A stretch of 64,000 bases of DNA from Desulfobacter postgatei 2ac9 (GCF_000233695.2 NZ_CM001488.1:1110792-1174791); one strand, 5' to 3'; counted from the first letter of the stretch, positions 16,699-25,957 are shown. Translations and numbers: made by a program. Notes: generated from the sequence alone by a model not told the origin.

Positions 16699-18489
16699 TC
16701 ATACATGGTGCCCGCCCTGCCGTCGATCCGACATCCGTCTCTCCGGTATTGCCGCCAGTCGTTGATCATACATGGAGCCCACGCCATATTCATCCCTGCG
16801 CATGAATTTTTCCACAGCAGGGCCTATCAGCTGCATTTCCGGGTTTTCTCTTTGGACCTCCTGGGCAATGTGCATTTCCTTGGTGCAGCCGGTGGAGTAG
16901 GTGGCATCCTTTCCGATCCATTCGGGCGGTACCTTCTGTTCCATGAGTTCAAAACTTTGGGCAATGTCCTCGGAGGTCTGGAAACGCCAGATATCAATGT
17001 ATCCGCTTCGTTGAACAATTTCCCACATATACATCAGATCATCGGCATCCATTCCCGGTTCATAATATAATGAGGGGTTAATAATAAACAGGTTGGCGGA
17101 CTGATTTTGTAAATGTTCAATAAAACGGCTCATTATCTTTATTGCCACATCAATTTTGCCGGGGATGGAACCGATGATGCCCGAGTAGAACATGACGGTC
17201 ATGTTTTTATTTTTGGCCTGCTTCATTTTAGAAATAATTTTATCGGCTTTTTCTTCAAGATCCGTGTGGCTGAAATTGATACAATCCGGATGTCTGGGTT
17301 TAAAGACAATGTCCAGTCTGTTGTCTGCTGCGCATATATTGATTACATCCCTGGTAAACCTGAAATGGGTTTTGATCATTCGATTTTTTTGTTTCGGCCC
17401 TCTTGTTACCACGCAGTCCACCTCCTTGAAAACCCGTGAAAAGGTCGTAGAGACCAACAGAAGATTCAGTGCTTCCTGGGTACCGTCGGATATGACATAC
17501 AGATGTTCATCCTGTTTCAGACGCTGGACCAGTTTGTTTTTGCTGATGGTTTTGTCGTGGATGAAATGGGCCCGCTCCAGAGCCCTGGCAAGGACCGGGT
17601 CTGTGCGGGTATCGTGCAGGCAGACCTTTTTAAAAAACGGTTCTTCCTTGACCACAAGGATCACCACATGGCCAATGTTTGCAAGGAATTGGGCAATGGC
17701 AATGTCGGCCACCACATCCCCGGATTCGTCGGTCAACCACAGAAATTTTGATTTTGGCCTATTTATCAGTTCAAGAAGATGTTTCATGCCGTTGCCGGTA
17801 ATTTTGGCATTCAACAGCATTTTTATGGCCGAAGTCGAGGGTATCCAGAAATTGTCATCCTTCCATAGGGCCGAGGCCGTCAAAAGGGAGAGCCGCCGTG
17901 TGAACTCTATCTCAATAATTTTTACCTTAATCTGTTCAAGGGTCAACCCCTTCATGGTATCAATGGCACCGTCAACTTCGTTTAAGGCTTTTTTGAAGGA
18001 CTCCGAGGCCATGAATTTTTGTGCCCTGGCGTTTTCCCTTTTTTTTTGGCTTGCATAGGGGTCTTCGATATGGGTACGGTTTAAGAAAATTTTATACAGG
18101 CGTTTTTCAAGCCGGGAGGGTATGAGCAAGCGGCTTTGAATTTCGTTATCATATTTTATTTGTATCAGGCTGGATAAGAATGCACGGTCATATTCTGAAT
18201 CAATGAACTCTTTGATAATGGCAAAAATTTTGTCAAGCACCTCGCGGTAGCGGTTGGACAGAAACCTTGGCCTTTTCCGGGACATAATTGCAGTAAACAT
18301 GGCATCGGAACAGGGATAGAACCGTTCATTATTTTCCGGGTACACCATGAATTCCACCTGCTCCCGGGATCCGACTGTTGTGGGATAGGCAAATGGATCA
18401 ATATGATTTTCAAGAAAAAACGCCGTAAACCATGCTTTTTGGTCCGGCTCCGTATTGTCGGGGTTAGGTTCAGCTTCATAGGATGCCAT
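16699..18489 (-). CDS. Large ARMT1/DUF89-like domain protein
   Basis: A soluble protein of 596 residues without signal peptide or membrane helices. The first 230 residues are helical and charged. From about residue 250 the pattern FLWLTDESGDVVADIAIAQF, then HVVILVVKEEPFFKK, resembles the DNAGE ... VVK core of ARMT1/DUF89 metal-dependent phosphatases, and DCVVTRGPKQKN near 390 resembles their KGxxN loop. Key acidic residues are in altered context, so activity is uncertain. I chose ATG 18489 because AAGGAG lies just upstream; the 27 residues before it are unlike a protein start. The last residues (SMYDQRLAAI) recur out of frame 67 bases later, a sign of a small duplication. Likely co-transcribed with gspF. 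Confidence 0.6.
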   Translation of the reverse strand: MASYEAEPNPDNTEPDQKAWFTAFFLENHIDPFAYPTTVGSREQVEFMVYPENNERFYPCSDAMFTAIMSRKRPRFLSNRYREVLDKIFAIIKEFIDSEYDRAFLSSLIQIKYDNEIQSRLLIPSRLEKRLYKIFLNRTHIEDPYASQKKRENARAQKFMASESFKKALNEVDGAIDTMKGLTLEQIKVKIIEIEFTRRLSLLTASALWKDDNFWIPSTSAIKMLLNAKITGNGMKHLLELINRPKSKFLWLTDESGDVVADIAIAQFLANIGHVVILVVKEEPFFKKVCLHDTRTDPVLARALERAHFIHDKTISKNKLVQRLKQDEHLYVISDGTQEALNLLLVSTTFSRVFKEVDCVVTRGPKQKNRMIKTHFRFTRDVINICAADNRLDIVFKPRHPDCINFSHTDLEEKADKIISKMKQAKNKNMTVMFYSGIIGSIPGKIDVAIKIMSRFIEHLQNQSANLFIINPSLYYEPGMDADDLMYMWEIVQRSGYIDIWRFQTSEDIAQSFELMEQKVPPEWIGKDATYSTGCTKEMHIAQEVQRENPEMQLIGPAVEKFMRRDEYGVGSMYDQRLAAIPERRMSDRRQGGHHV

Positions 18490-18839
18490 TTTTTCTCCTT
18501 GGCTTTTACAAAGACAGATCAATGAACAATACACTCCATCGTTGCACCGTTGGGGTAAAGAATCCAGCACTCACAAGGCCTTTCTTGGCCGCTTTGATCC
18601 TTGGGTCAGCGAAAGGGATATTATCATGCCCGATTCGGTTTTTCAAACCAAGTATCAGCTGTCAAATAGACACGAATGTCCCGGCAGGCTTTCCCGAAGG
18701 GCTTGACCAGGATTGGGCACCGGGGTATGGTTGAATCTACTTAAAATTAAAAAACTTATTGCGATGCTTGGGACACTTGTTTACAAAACGGCTTGGATTA
18801 AATTGAAACTTACATATATCAAAGGGGGGGGGCAAGAGA
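18490..18839. other. Divergent intergenic region
   Basis: This 350-base stretch separates the minus-strand ARMT1-like/gspF unit from the plus-strand ABC exporter and should hold both promoters. I see no gene in it. A short unstable ORF (18626-18735) has no coding character. A GGGGGGG-containing purine run at 18825-18838 supplies the ribosome-binding site of the ABC ATPase. Confidence 0.4.
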
Positions 18840-19820
18840 TTGGATTTAAACATCGCCATCAAAGTTCAGGGACTTGCCAAAAGCTTTGGCGACGTTCAGG
18901 CTGTGGCTGCGGTCGATTTTGAGGTGGCTTCCGGGGAGCTGTTCGGATTTCTGGGGCCAAACGGCGCGGGAAAGACCACGACCATTAACATGCTTACAGG
19001 ACTGGCCCGCCCTGATACCGGAAGCATTTACATCGGCGGCATTGACTGCACCAAGACGCCGCGAGGCGCTCAACATTTAATTGGCGTGGTTCCCGATGAA
19101 AGCAATCTGTATCCGGAGTTATCTGGTTTTGACAATCTTAATTTTTGTGCGGCCTTATATGGCATGGGCAAAACCGAACGCCAAGCAAGGGCAAAAGAAC
19201 TGCTGGAGGATTTTGGCCTTGCCATGGCTGCTGGACGCAAGTTTGGCGGCTATTCCAGAGGGATGAAAAGACGGCTGACCATTGCTGCCGGCATTATTCA
19301 TAGGCCGAAAATTCTATTTCTGGACGAACCCACCACTGGTATTGATGTGAACAGTGCCAGGCAGTTGCGTCGACTCATCTTCGATTTACACCGGAACGGG
19401 ACGACCATCTTTCTGACCACCCATTATATCGAGGAGGCAGAGCGGTTATGTGACCGAATTGCTTTCATTATGTCGGGCCGGGTTGTTCGGGTTGACACGG
19501 TTTCCAATCTCATTCAGCCTGTCCTGGAAAAACATGTGGTGCAAATCACCTGCGTAAACGCTTCCAACGATTTGCAGGATCAACTGGCGGCAGAATTCCC
19601 CAAGATGAGTTTCAGCAGCCGGCAACCGGGGGTAATCCAGGTGGAATCCGATCTATCCGTCAGCGTCGGACCGCTGATTCGCTTTCTTGAAGATCACGGG
19701 GCCGAGGTGATGGAAGCGAAGAGAATCAGGCCAAGCCTTGAGGACATATTTATCAGGATCACTGGAATCGATACGGATGTCATGCGCAAAGAGAAAGAAA
19801 AATTTGGAGGAAAACAATGA
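18840..19820 (+). CDS. ABC-2 type exporter, ATP-binding subunit
   Basis: A 326-residue ATPase of the drug/polysaccharide (ABC-2) exporter class. Walker A is GPNGAGKTT, the signature is YSRGMKRRL and Walker B is ILFLDEPTTGID, followed by the H-loop TTHYIEEAE. The last 100 residues form the regulatory extension usual in this class (ending RIRPSLEDIFIRITG). The start is TTG at 18840 behind a strong purine-rich ribosome-binding site. Its stop overlaps the permease start by 4 bases. Substrate unknown. Confidence 0.93.
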   Translation: MDLNIAIKVQGLAKSFGDVQAVAAVDFEVASGELFGFLGPNGAGKTTTINMLTGLARPDTGSIYIGGIDCTKTPRGAQHLIGVVPDESNLYPELSGFDNLNFCAALYGMGKTERQARAKELLEDFGLAMAAGRKFGGYSRGMKRRLTIAAGIIHRPKILFLDEPTTGIDVNSARQLRRLIFDLHRNGTTIFLTTHYIEEAERLCDRIAFIMSGRVVRVDTVSNLIQPVLEKHVVQITCVNASNDLQDQLAAEFPKMSFSSRQPGVIQVESDLSVSVGPLIRFLEDHGAEVMEAKRIRPSLEDIFIRITGIDTDVMRKEKEKFGGKQ

Positions 19821-20554
19821 AACGCTGGATCGCTTTTTGGAACATATTGATCAAGGATTTCCGCACCTACTATCTGAAACCGCCCAATATCAGCTGGGGG
19901 CTTATGTTTCCCCTGGCCTGGACCGGCATGTTTTTCATCAAATCCGGTAAGGGGTTGGAGAGTGTTTCGTCGATACTGCCGGGTGTAATCGCCTTGTCCA
20001 TTCTGTTTGGCACGACATCTCTGCTCTCGGTGACAGTGACATTTGAGAAGAAAAACCGCTCCTTTGAACGGCTGCTGCTGGCCCCCATCCCTCTTGAATT
20101 ATTGATGCTGGCCAAGACCAGCGGTGCAATTGTGTTTGGGGTGGGCAACGCTTTTGTCCCTGTACTCATGGCGACATTCATAGTCAACCTGGACCATATA
20201 AACTGGTTAGTGTTTGTCCCCGCGGTTGTGCTGATTTCAATGGTTTCGACCTTTTTAGGGCTGTTCATAGCAGTGGCGGTCAGTGAGGTGTTCGAGGCGC
20301 AGACCTTTTCTAACTTTTTTCGCTTTCCCATGATTTTTTTATGCGGGTTGTTTTTTCCGATCAGTGCGCTGCCGGTTTTTTTAAAACCATTTGCCTACAT
20401 ACTCCCCCTGACCTATGGCGCGGACATGCTTCATGGGGCCATCCACAAAGGGAATATTATGTCCTTTCCCATTGATCTGGCCATCCTTACTGCGTTTTGC
20501 GTTGTTTTGTTCATGGTGAGCCTGCACAATATCAGGCGGCGCTGGATTGCCTGA
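19817..20554 (+). CDS. ABC-2 type exporter, membrane subunit
   Basis: A 245-residue permease with about six membrane helices (for example VFVPAVVLISMVSTFLGLF) and the ABC-2 signature around NFFRFPMIFLCGLFFPISAL. It pairs with the overlapping ATPase gene; GGAGG sits before its ATG at the end of the ATPase gene. It most resembles NodJ/DrrB-like exporters. The substrate cannot be told from sequence. Confidence 0.9.
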   Translation: MKRWIAFWNILIKDFRTYYLKPPNISWGLMFPLAWTGMFFIKSGKGLESVSSILPGVIALSILFGTTSLLSVTVTFEKKNRSFERLLLAPIPLELLMLAKTSGAIVFGVGNAFVPVLMATFIVNLDHINWLVFVPAVVLISMVSTFLGLFIAVAVSEVFEAQTFSNFFRFPMIFLCGLFFPISALPVFLKPFAYILPLTYGADMLHGAIHKGNIMSFPIDLAILTAFCVVLFMVSLHNIRRRWIA

Positions 20555-20744
20555 TTGCCCGGACAGGTAGGTAATCAGAACTTTGGATGACATGATACAA
20601 ATAGGTAATACCGGAGCCGAAAGTGCTTGAAAAATAGAGAGGCCGACTTTGTGGGAAAAATTAGTTAGATTTCATCGGTAAAAAGGCATTCTTGATAAAC
20701 CGCCTCCAAACCTGTTCCTGGTATGGGGCGGATAGAGAAAAAAG

Positions 20745-21257
20745 CTAAAAATTGAGTGATGCCAGCTTTTCGCCGGATAGCGTCATCAGGCTTACACTGT
20801 TGCTGTCAATGACGGCGAAGGTGGGCATACCGTTTCTGGGAACGGCAATGGAGCCTGGATTCAGATGGATGTAATTTTGAGTTTTTTCAAGCTGGGGCAG
20901 GTGGGTGTGTCCCTGAATAATGATATCCGTGCCTTGGGGAATCATCAGGGTATCCTTATGTCCGTGATGCATGAAAATGGTTTTATCAAAGGCCTTAAAG
21001 CTCAGTTCATGGGAAAATCCTTTGAAGAATCCTTCCACGTCACAATTGCCGTAAATACAAAAAAGTTTAAAATCCAGATCGGCAATCGTTGACCGGATCT
21101 GATCCGGGGCAAAATCAGGGTCATTATAGTTGCCATACCTTGTATCAAACAAGTCCCCTGCAATGGCAACGGCATCACCACGGCCGGCTAAGGCTTTGAT
21201 CGTCAGCCAGGCAGATAAATAGCCGTGAAGATCCGAAAATACTAAAAGTCGTTCCAT
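20745..21257 (-). CDS. YfcE-type metallophosphoesterase
   Basis: A calcineurin-like phosphodiesterase of about 170 residues. The two-metal site is complete: FSDLHG, GDLFD, YGNCD (Asn-Cys-Asp), MHHGHK and GHTHLPQ. It resembles E. coli YfcE, active on phosphodiesters in vitro; the natural substrate is unknown. I chose ATG 21257 (MERLLVFSDLHG), 4 bases after the stop of the M48 gene, instead of an upstream start that would overlap that gene; translation is probably coupled. Confidence 0.88.
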   Translation of the reverse strand: MERLLVFSDLHGYLSAWLTIKALAGRGDAVAIAGDLFDTRYGNYNDPDFAPDQIRSTIADLDFKLFCIYGNCDVEGFFKGFSHELSFKAFDKTIFMHHGHKDTLMIPQGTDIIIQGHTHLPQLEKTQNYIHLNPGSIAVPRNGMPTFAVIDSNSVSLMTLSGEKLASLNF

Positions 21258-21261
21258 GGTA

Positions 21262-22518
21262 TCATGCCGCGCCTTCAATCTTTTCCATGGCTGCAATGCG
21301 CTGCGCCAGTGGCGGATGTGAATAATTTAAAAATACATAAAAGGGGTGCGGGGTAAGGTTGGCAAGATTATCGGCGCTGAGTTTTTTTAAAGCCGTTATC
21401 AAGTCCCCGGCTTTTTTTGTTGTCAAGGCGGCAAAGCGGTCTGCTGCGTACTCATCCTTTCTTGAGAAGAACTGCATGATAATGGAGATGACCAGGTCAA
21501 CCGGGGAAAAAAGAATACTGAAAAAAACAAGACCCGTATATATGGACGGCGTATCCACATAAAATGCCGTGAAAAGGCTTTTCTGGGTGATGAATAAAGA
21601 CAGAAGGTAAAAAATAACCCCCATCTGAAGGATGCCGAAAATCAGGCGACGCTGGATGTGTTTTTTTTTAAAATGTCCCATTTCATGGGCAAGTACGGTT
21701 AGAAGTTCATCCGGGGTGTGGGCGTTGATCAGGGTGTCAAACAGCACAATGCGTTTGTTTTTTCCAAAGCCTGTAAAAAATGCATTGGACTTGGTGCTGC
21801 GTTTGGAACCGTCCATGACAAAGATCTGGGTCAATGGAAAATCAATGCTTTTGGCATAGGCAAAAAGTTTGTTCTTTAATTCACCGTCTTCAAGGGGGGT
21901 AAATTTATTGAACAAGGGCATGATCCATGTGGGAACAATGTATTGAACCGCCAGGATAAAAGTTGTGGTCACACCCCAGCAGATTATCCAGGCCCATGGA
22001 CCCGAGCTTTCGAAAAACCAGAATATGGCCGACAGCAAAGGGATGCCCAGGACCATAGATAAGATCATGGATTTTATCAGATCCAGAACAAAAAGCTTTG
22101 GTGTGGTTTTATTAAAACCGAAATTTTCTTCAATGACAAATGTGGAATAGATGGAGAAGGGCAGGGATATAATGAATTTGCATCCTGCAAGAATACCGAT
22201 GAATAAAAGTCCGCAGCCAATGGAAGACCATCCGGTTTCCCGGACAAAATTGTCCAGGACGCCGAATCCGCCTATAAACCAGAAGGCTAAAAGAATACCA
22301 AGATCAACGGTCGACGTGATCGTACCCAATCGGGTAGTGGCCCTAAGGTACTGCTGGGACCGTTCATACCGTTTGGGGTCATAAACATCTGAAAATTTTT
22401 CAGGCAGATGCGTTGTAAGTCTGCCGATATTCAGACGATCAGCCACAAAATTCATTGTGAAATCAACAATGAGTGTAACAAGAATAATGTTGGTGATCGT
22501 CTGGTCAGATAAAAACAT
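21262..22518 (-). CDS. Ste24-type M48 membrane zinc protease
   Basis: A 418-residue integral-membrane protease of the CAAX-protease/Ste24 branch of M48. The N-terminal half has several helices (LLFIGILAGCKFIISLPF), then the zinc motif HEMGHFKKKH near residue 280 and the third ligand in DEYAADRFA near 355. The family segment GSKRSTKSNAFFTGFG precedes the zinc site. Bacteria lack CAAX prenylation, so it probably clears membrane proteins. It is second in a likely operon ihfA - protease - phosphoesterase. Confidence 0.92.
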   Translation of the reverse strand: MFLSDQTITNIILVTLIVDFTMNFVADRLNIGRLTTHLPEKFSDVYDPKRYERSQQYLRATTRLGTITSTVDLGILLAFWFIGGFGVLDNFVRETGWSSIGCGLLFIGILAGCKFIISLPFSIYSTFVIEENFGFNKTTPKLFVLDLIKSMILSMVLGIPLLSAIFWFFESSGPWAWIICWGVTTTFILAVQYIVPTWIMPLFNKFTPLEDGELKNKLFAYAKSIDFPLTQIFVMDGSKRSTKSNAFFTGFGKNKRIVLFDTLINAHTPDELLTVLAHEMGHFKKKHIQRRLIFGILQMGVIFYLLSLFITQKSLFTAFYVDTPSIYTGLVFFSILFSPVDLVISIIMQFFSRKDEYAADRFAALTTKKAGDLITALKKLSADNLANLTPHPFYVFLNYSHPPLAQRIAAMEKIEGAA

Positions 22519-22522
22519 CGTT

Positions 22523-22813
22523 CTATTGGGCGTCTGAATTAATCAAATCCCGAAGTTTTCCGGAACATTTAAATGTGACAACCCGTCTGGCCGGAAGGGT
22601 CATCTCCTCATCCGTTGCAGGGTTGCGCCCCTTTCTTGCTTTTTTTTCATTTACACAGAATTTGCCGAAACCTGAAATCATAATATCCTCACCACCTGAA
22701 ATGGTCTCTTTTATGATTTCAAGAAATTCTTCCATGATATCATAGGCAACGGTTCTTGACAGGTTCAGTTCGTTTTGTATCTTTTCTGCAATAATAGTTT
22801 TGGTCAGTGCCAT
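22523..22813 (-). CDS. ihfA: HU/IHF-family DNA-bending protein, IHF alpha-like
   Basis: A 96-residue member of the HU/IHF family that binds and sharply bends DNA. It has the typical start ALTKTIIAEKIQNELNLSR, the beta-arm region FGKFCVNEKKARKGRNPATDEEM with the intercalating Pro (NPAT), and the closing helix. The longer C-terminus and ISGFGKF favour IHF alpha over HU; assignment to alpha rather than beta is moderate. A good promoter lies upstream. Confidence 0.85.
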   Translation of the reverse strand: MALTKTIIAEKIQNELNLSRTVAYDIMEEFLEIIKETISGGEDIMISGFGKFCVNEKKARKGRNPATDEEMTLPARRVVTFKCSGKLRDLINSDAQ

Positions 22814-22878
22814 AATAACTATTTACTCCTGCTCCACATAAAGGTTGCTTCTTGAAAGATTAATAAAAACAGGTTGGT

Positions 22879-22908
22879 AAAATACTTTAAATTCTTCAGG
22901 ATTGTCAA
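22879..22908 (-). promoter_or_regulatory. Sigma70-type promoter for ihfA
   Basis: On the minus strand TTGACA (22908-22903) and TATTTT (22884-22879) are 18 bases apart, about 65 bases before the ihfA start codon. Confidence 0.5.
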
Positions 22909-22977
22909 GATAAGGATGATTTGTTATTGTATTTTATTGCAAAATCAACATAATTATTTATTCATCATGGAGAGGAA

Positions 22978-24369
22978 ATGAAACAGGTTTTATCCATCAC
23001 GCCCATAGACGGACGTTATGCCCGTCTTACCGGTGTTCTTTCAAATATTTTCAGTGAATCCGGGCTGATTCATCATAGGATTCACGTTGAACTTAAATGG
23101 CTGAAATTTTTGATAACGGATTTAAAGGTCCACGAGGTTGTACACGGTGACAAATCCTTGGATTTATCAGGGCTGGATGTTTTGATAAATGATTTTAATG
23201 AGGATTATGCGCTCAGGGTCAAGGAGATCGAGTCCTGGACCAACCACGATGTTAAGGCCGTGGAATATTTTATTAAGGAAAAACTGGATGCGGCAGGGCT
23301 CTCCCCAATACGGGAATGGGTACATTTTGCATGCACTTCCGAAGATATCAATAATACGGCATACGGATTGATGCTTAAAAAAGGCAAGGACATGGTGGTG
23401 GACCTGCTTAAAACCTTGGTGGCAGAGATTGAGAAAAAAGCCCTGGTTTATAAAAGCATTCCAATGATGTCCCGCACCCACGGGCAACCTGCTACCCCCA
23501 CCACCCCGGGAAAAGAGTTTATCAATTTTGCCTGGCGCTTGAACCAGGAAATAGAGGTGCTGGAAAGCACTGTAATCCAGGCAAAAATAAACGGAGCTAC
23601 GGGCAATTATAACGCCCATCTGTTTGCGTTTCCCGAAATTGACTGGATGGCCGCGTCTGAACGGTTTATTCGGGATTATTTAGCTCTTGAGCCCATTTTA
23701 TTCACGACCCAGATAAATCCAAATACGGCCCTGTCCAGGGTGCTTCATGCCATGGTCCGGATTGCGGCGGTGATGATTGATTTTGACCGTGACATGTGGG
23801 GGTATATCAGTTTCGGATATTTCAAACAGCGGGTGAATGAGGGGGAAACCGGATCATCCACAATGCCTCATAAAGTCAATCCCATTGATTTTGAGAACAG
23901 TGAGGGCAATATGGGTCTTGCGATTTCCATGATGGAGCATCTGGCGGTTAAACTACAGAAATCCAGGTTCCAAAGGGATTTGAGCGACAGCACCGTGCTA
24001 CGCAGCCTTGGCACAGTGTTCGGGTATTTTACCATTGGGATAAAAAATGCCATAAAGGGCCTGTCAAAAGTGGATTTAAATCAGGAGGTGCTTGACAAGG
24101 ATCTTAATGACAACCCGGAACTTCTGGCTGAACCATTTCAAACCGTTATGCGGGTATATGGCGAGGATAATCCATATGAACGGCTCAAAGAGTTGACCCG
24201 GGGCAGGAAAATTCAGAAAGCGGATTTGGTCCGGTTTGTGGATGGACTTGAAAAGGTGCCGCCCGAAGTTAAAGAACGCATGAGGGCGCTTTCTCCCCAG
24301 ACATACCTGGGACTGGCCGAATCCCTGGTGGATCTGTATTTCAAAGACAAATCAAAAAATGATAAGTGA
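22978..24369 (+). CDS. purB: Adenylosuccinate lyase
   Basis: A 463-residue enzyme of purine synthesis that removes fumarate from SAICAR and from adenylosuccinate. The E. coli-type opening SITPIDGRYA is present, as are TSEDINNTAYGLM, SRTHGQPATPTTPGKE with the catalytic His, and the fumarase-superfamily signature GSSTMPHKVNPIDFEN with the catalytic Ser near residue 300. Length fits the long (E. coli) form. It overlaps the AMMECR1 gene by 11 bases, so these two are co-transcribed. GGAGAGG precedes the ATG. Confidence 0.97.
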   Translation: MKQVLSITPIDGRYARLTGVLSNIFSESGLIHHRIHVELKWLKFLITDLKVHEVVHGDKSLDLSGLDVLINDFNEDYALRVKEIESWTNHDVKAVEYFIKEKLDAAGLSPIREWVHFACTSEDINNTAYGLMLKKGKDMVVDLLKTLVAEIEKKALVYKSIPMMSRTHGQPATPTTPGKEFINFAWRLNQEIEVLESTVIQAKINGATGNYNAHLFAFPEIDWMAASERFIRDYLALEPILFTTQINPNTALSRVLHAMVRIAAVMIDFDRDMWGYISFGYFKQRVNEGETGSSTMPHKVNPIDFENSEGNMGLAISMMEHLAVKLQKSRFQRDLSDSTVLRSLGTVFGYFTIGIKNAIKGLSKVDLNQEVLDKDLNDNPELLAEPFQTVMRVYGEDNPYERLKELTRGRKIQKADLVRFVDGLEKVPPEVKERMRALSPQTYLGLAESLVDLYFKDKSKNDK

Positions 24370-24922
24370 ACAACAAGGGCAGATGCTGCTGAAGATGGCA
24401 CGCATCAGCATTGCCGAAAAACTTGGCCTTTCTGTGGATAAAAGTCAAATTGATTTAAATCAATCCTTTCTGGAGATAAAACAGGGTCTGTTTGTGACCC
24501 TGCATAAAAACGGAGCTTTAAGAGGATGTATTGGTGTAATAGAAGCGGTTGAGCCCCTGAAAACAGGGGTTGCGGAAACCGCAAGGCTGGCTGCTTTCAA
24601 AGATTCGCGTTTTGCACCTCTTGCCAGAGATGAGTTTGATCAGGTGGATCTGGAGATCAGTCTTTTGTCTCCGCCTGAAAAATTTGAATACAGTAAGGCA
24701 AAAGAGTTAATCCAAAGACTTGTGCCGTTCAAGGATGGCGTTATTATTAAAAAAGGAAGCAGCCAGGCGACTTTTCTTCCCCAGGTCTGGGAACAATTGC
24801 CTGACACGGCTTCCTTTTTATCCCAGCTATGCACCAAAGCCGGGCTTGATGCCGATGAATGGACCAAAGGCAGCCTGACCGTCCATACTTACAGGGTTCA
24901 TTTGTTTTGTGAAAAAAAATGA
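24359..24922 (+). CDS. AMMECR1-domain protein (AmmeMemoRadiSam system A-like)
   Basis: A 187-residue protein of the AMMECR1 family with the invariant LRGCIGVIE near residue 55, DSRFAPLARDE near 80 and VTLH just before the motif. In many anaerobes it occurs with a MEMO protein and a radical-SAM enzyme; neither is adjacent here. Its start overlaps purB, an arrangement that suggests coupling. Biochemical role unproven in the family. Confidence 0.9.
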   Translation: MISEQQGQMLLKMARISIAEKLGLSVDKSQIDLNQSFLEIKQGLFVTLHKNGALRGCIGVIEAVEPLKTGVAETARLAAFKDSRFAPLARDEFDQVDLEISLLSPPEKFEYSKAKELIQRLVPFKDGVIIKKGSSQATFLPQVWEQLPDTASFLSQLCTKAGLDADEWTKGSLTVHTYRVHLFCEKK

Positions 24923-24949
24923 TGCCACACAGGGTTCAAAAAAAAATTT

Positions 24950-25216
24950 ATGCGTATAGATCAGGAATTACTGGAAGTCATTTTATCCATCAAAAACAAG
25001 GATGAATTGGACTCTTTTTTTGAAGAACTTTTTACACAGGCCGAGCTTTCGGACCTTTCTTTGCGCTGGAAGCTATTGAAAGATCTGCATGCGGGTATGA
25101 CCCAGCGGAAAATTGCTGAAAAATACGGCATCAGCCTGTGTAAAATAACAAGGGGATCAAAGGTGCTGAAAAAAAATGGTTCTGTTGCACTTAAAGTGCT
25201 GGATTCAATGAATTGA
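24950..25216 (+). CDS. TrpR/YerC-type DNA-binding protein
   Basis: An 88-residue all-helical protein of the Trp repressor superfamily. The HTH lies at LHAGMTQRKIAEKYGISLCKITRGSKVL (quoted here as LHAGMTQRKIAEKYGIS then ITRGSKVL), close to TrpR of proteobacteria and YerC of Firmicutes. It follows AMMECR1 after 27 bases. Ligand and targets are unknown; Trp repression is possible but no trp genes are nearby. Its 3' end overlaps the convergent Nudix-like gene by 26 bases. Confidence 0.85.
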   Translation: MRIDQELLEVILSIKNKDELDSFFEELFTQAELSDLSLRWKLLKDLHAGMTQRKIAEKYGISLCKITRGSKVLKKNGSVALKVLDSMN

Positions 25217-25817
25217 CAAGCTCCAGCGCCAGCTCGGACCACAGCTCCAGGTTCAGTTGGGAAAGCTTTTGTGTTGTATGCCAGGTAAAGCTGTGTAATT
25301 CATCTCCAGGCAGATAGCCTTCTGGGTTTTGTGTTCTGATCAGGAATACCGCCCCCATGTGAACGCTGCCTACCGGTGTGATATCTTCACTGATAATACC
25401 TATGAATTCAATGGAATCGCCGGAAACCCGCCGGGTCAGTTCCTCATCCAGTTCCCTTTGCATACCGTTTTTTAAAATGCTTTCAAAACCGTCTGCCCCC
25501 ATGGCGGTGTCTTCCGGATTGATATGGCCGCCGATCCCGATGGACCAAAGGTCATGGAGCCGTTTTTCACTGCCCTGTCTGCTGTAAGCCGCGGTCATGC
25601 CGCCATCGGCTGTCTGCAAAAGAATATACGGGATGATCTGTTTTTTTAGCTTGTCCTCCTCGGCAATGCCTCGGCGGACAAAGGAAAATTTAGCTTTGGT
25701 GCATGTGTCGGCAAATGTGGCAAAATCCATTGGAAGGACGGTCCTTTGGGTTACCCAGGATGCAGGAAGTGTTTTACGGTCAATGCATAAAACCTGTTCT
25801 TTGTTTTTGTTCATCAT
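25191..25817 (-). CDS. Nudix-like hydrolase
   Basis: A 208-residue protein with a Nudix-like core: SIGIGGHINPED near residue 97 and NGMQRELDEELTRRV near 122, matching the end of the Nudix box (RExxEE) with a slightly unusual spacing from the leading Gly. The first 60 residues (start MNKNKEQVLCIDR) form an extra N-terminal region as in phosphoesterase-annotated Nudix relatives of Desulfobacterota. Substrate unknown. It converges on and overlaps the TrpR-like gene. Confidence 0.75.
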   Translation of the reverse strand: MMNKNKEQVLCIDRKTLPASWVTQRTVLPMDFATFADTCTKAKFSFVRRGIAEEDKLKKQIIPYILLQTADGGMTAAYSRQGSEKRLHDLWSIGIGGHINPEDTAMGADGFESILKNGMQRELDEELTRRVSGDSIEFIGIISEDITPVGSVHMGAVFLIRTQNPEGYLPGDELHSFTWHTTQKLSQLNLELWSELALELVNSLNPAL

Positions 25818-25957
25818 TCTTTTCCAAGTCTGTATTAATAATGGACCGGTTGTAGCATAAATGTTTTCTAAGGCATACCTTCAGTGGATCCCATGGCCTT
25901 TTTTTTATGTGTGTGGTAAGTGAAATTTGTATTTAATGGGCGATTGAGGAGAATATA

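Noticed and set aside
17192-18058. 288-residue plus-strand ORF inside the ARMT1-like gene
   Set aside because: Long but antisense to a frame with clear domain motifs; its residue mix (Ser, Arg, Trp, Cys rich) is typical of a shadow frame.
22814-22977. Purine riboswitch upstream of purB
   Set aside because: The leader is only about 160 AT-rich bases without the conserved three-helix core.
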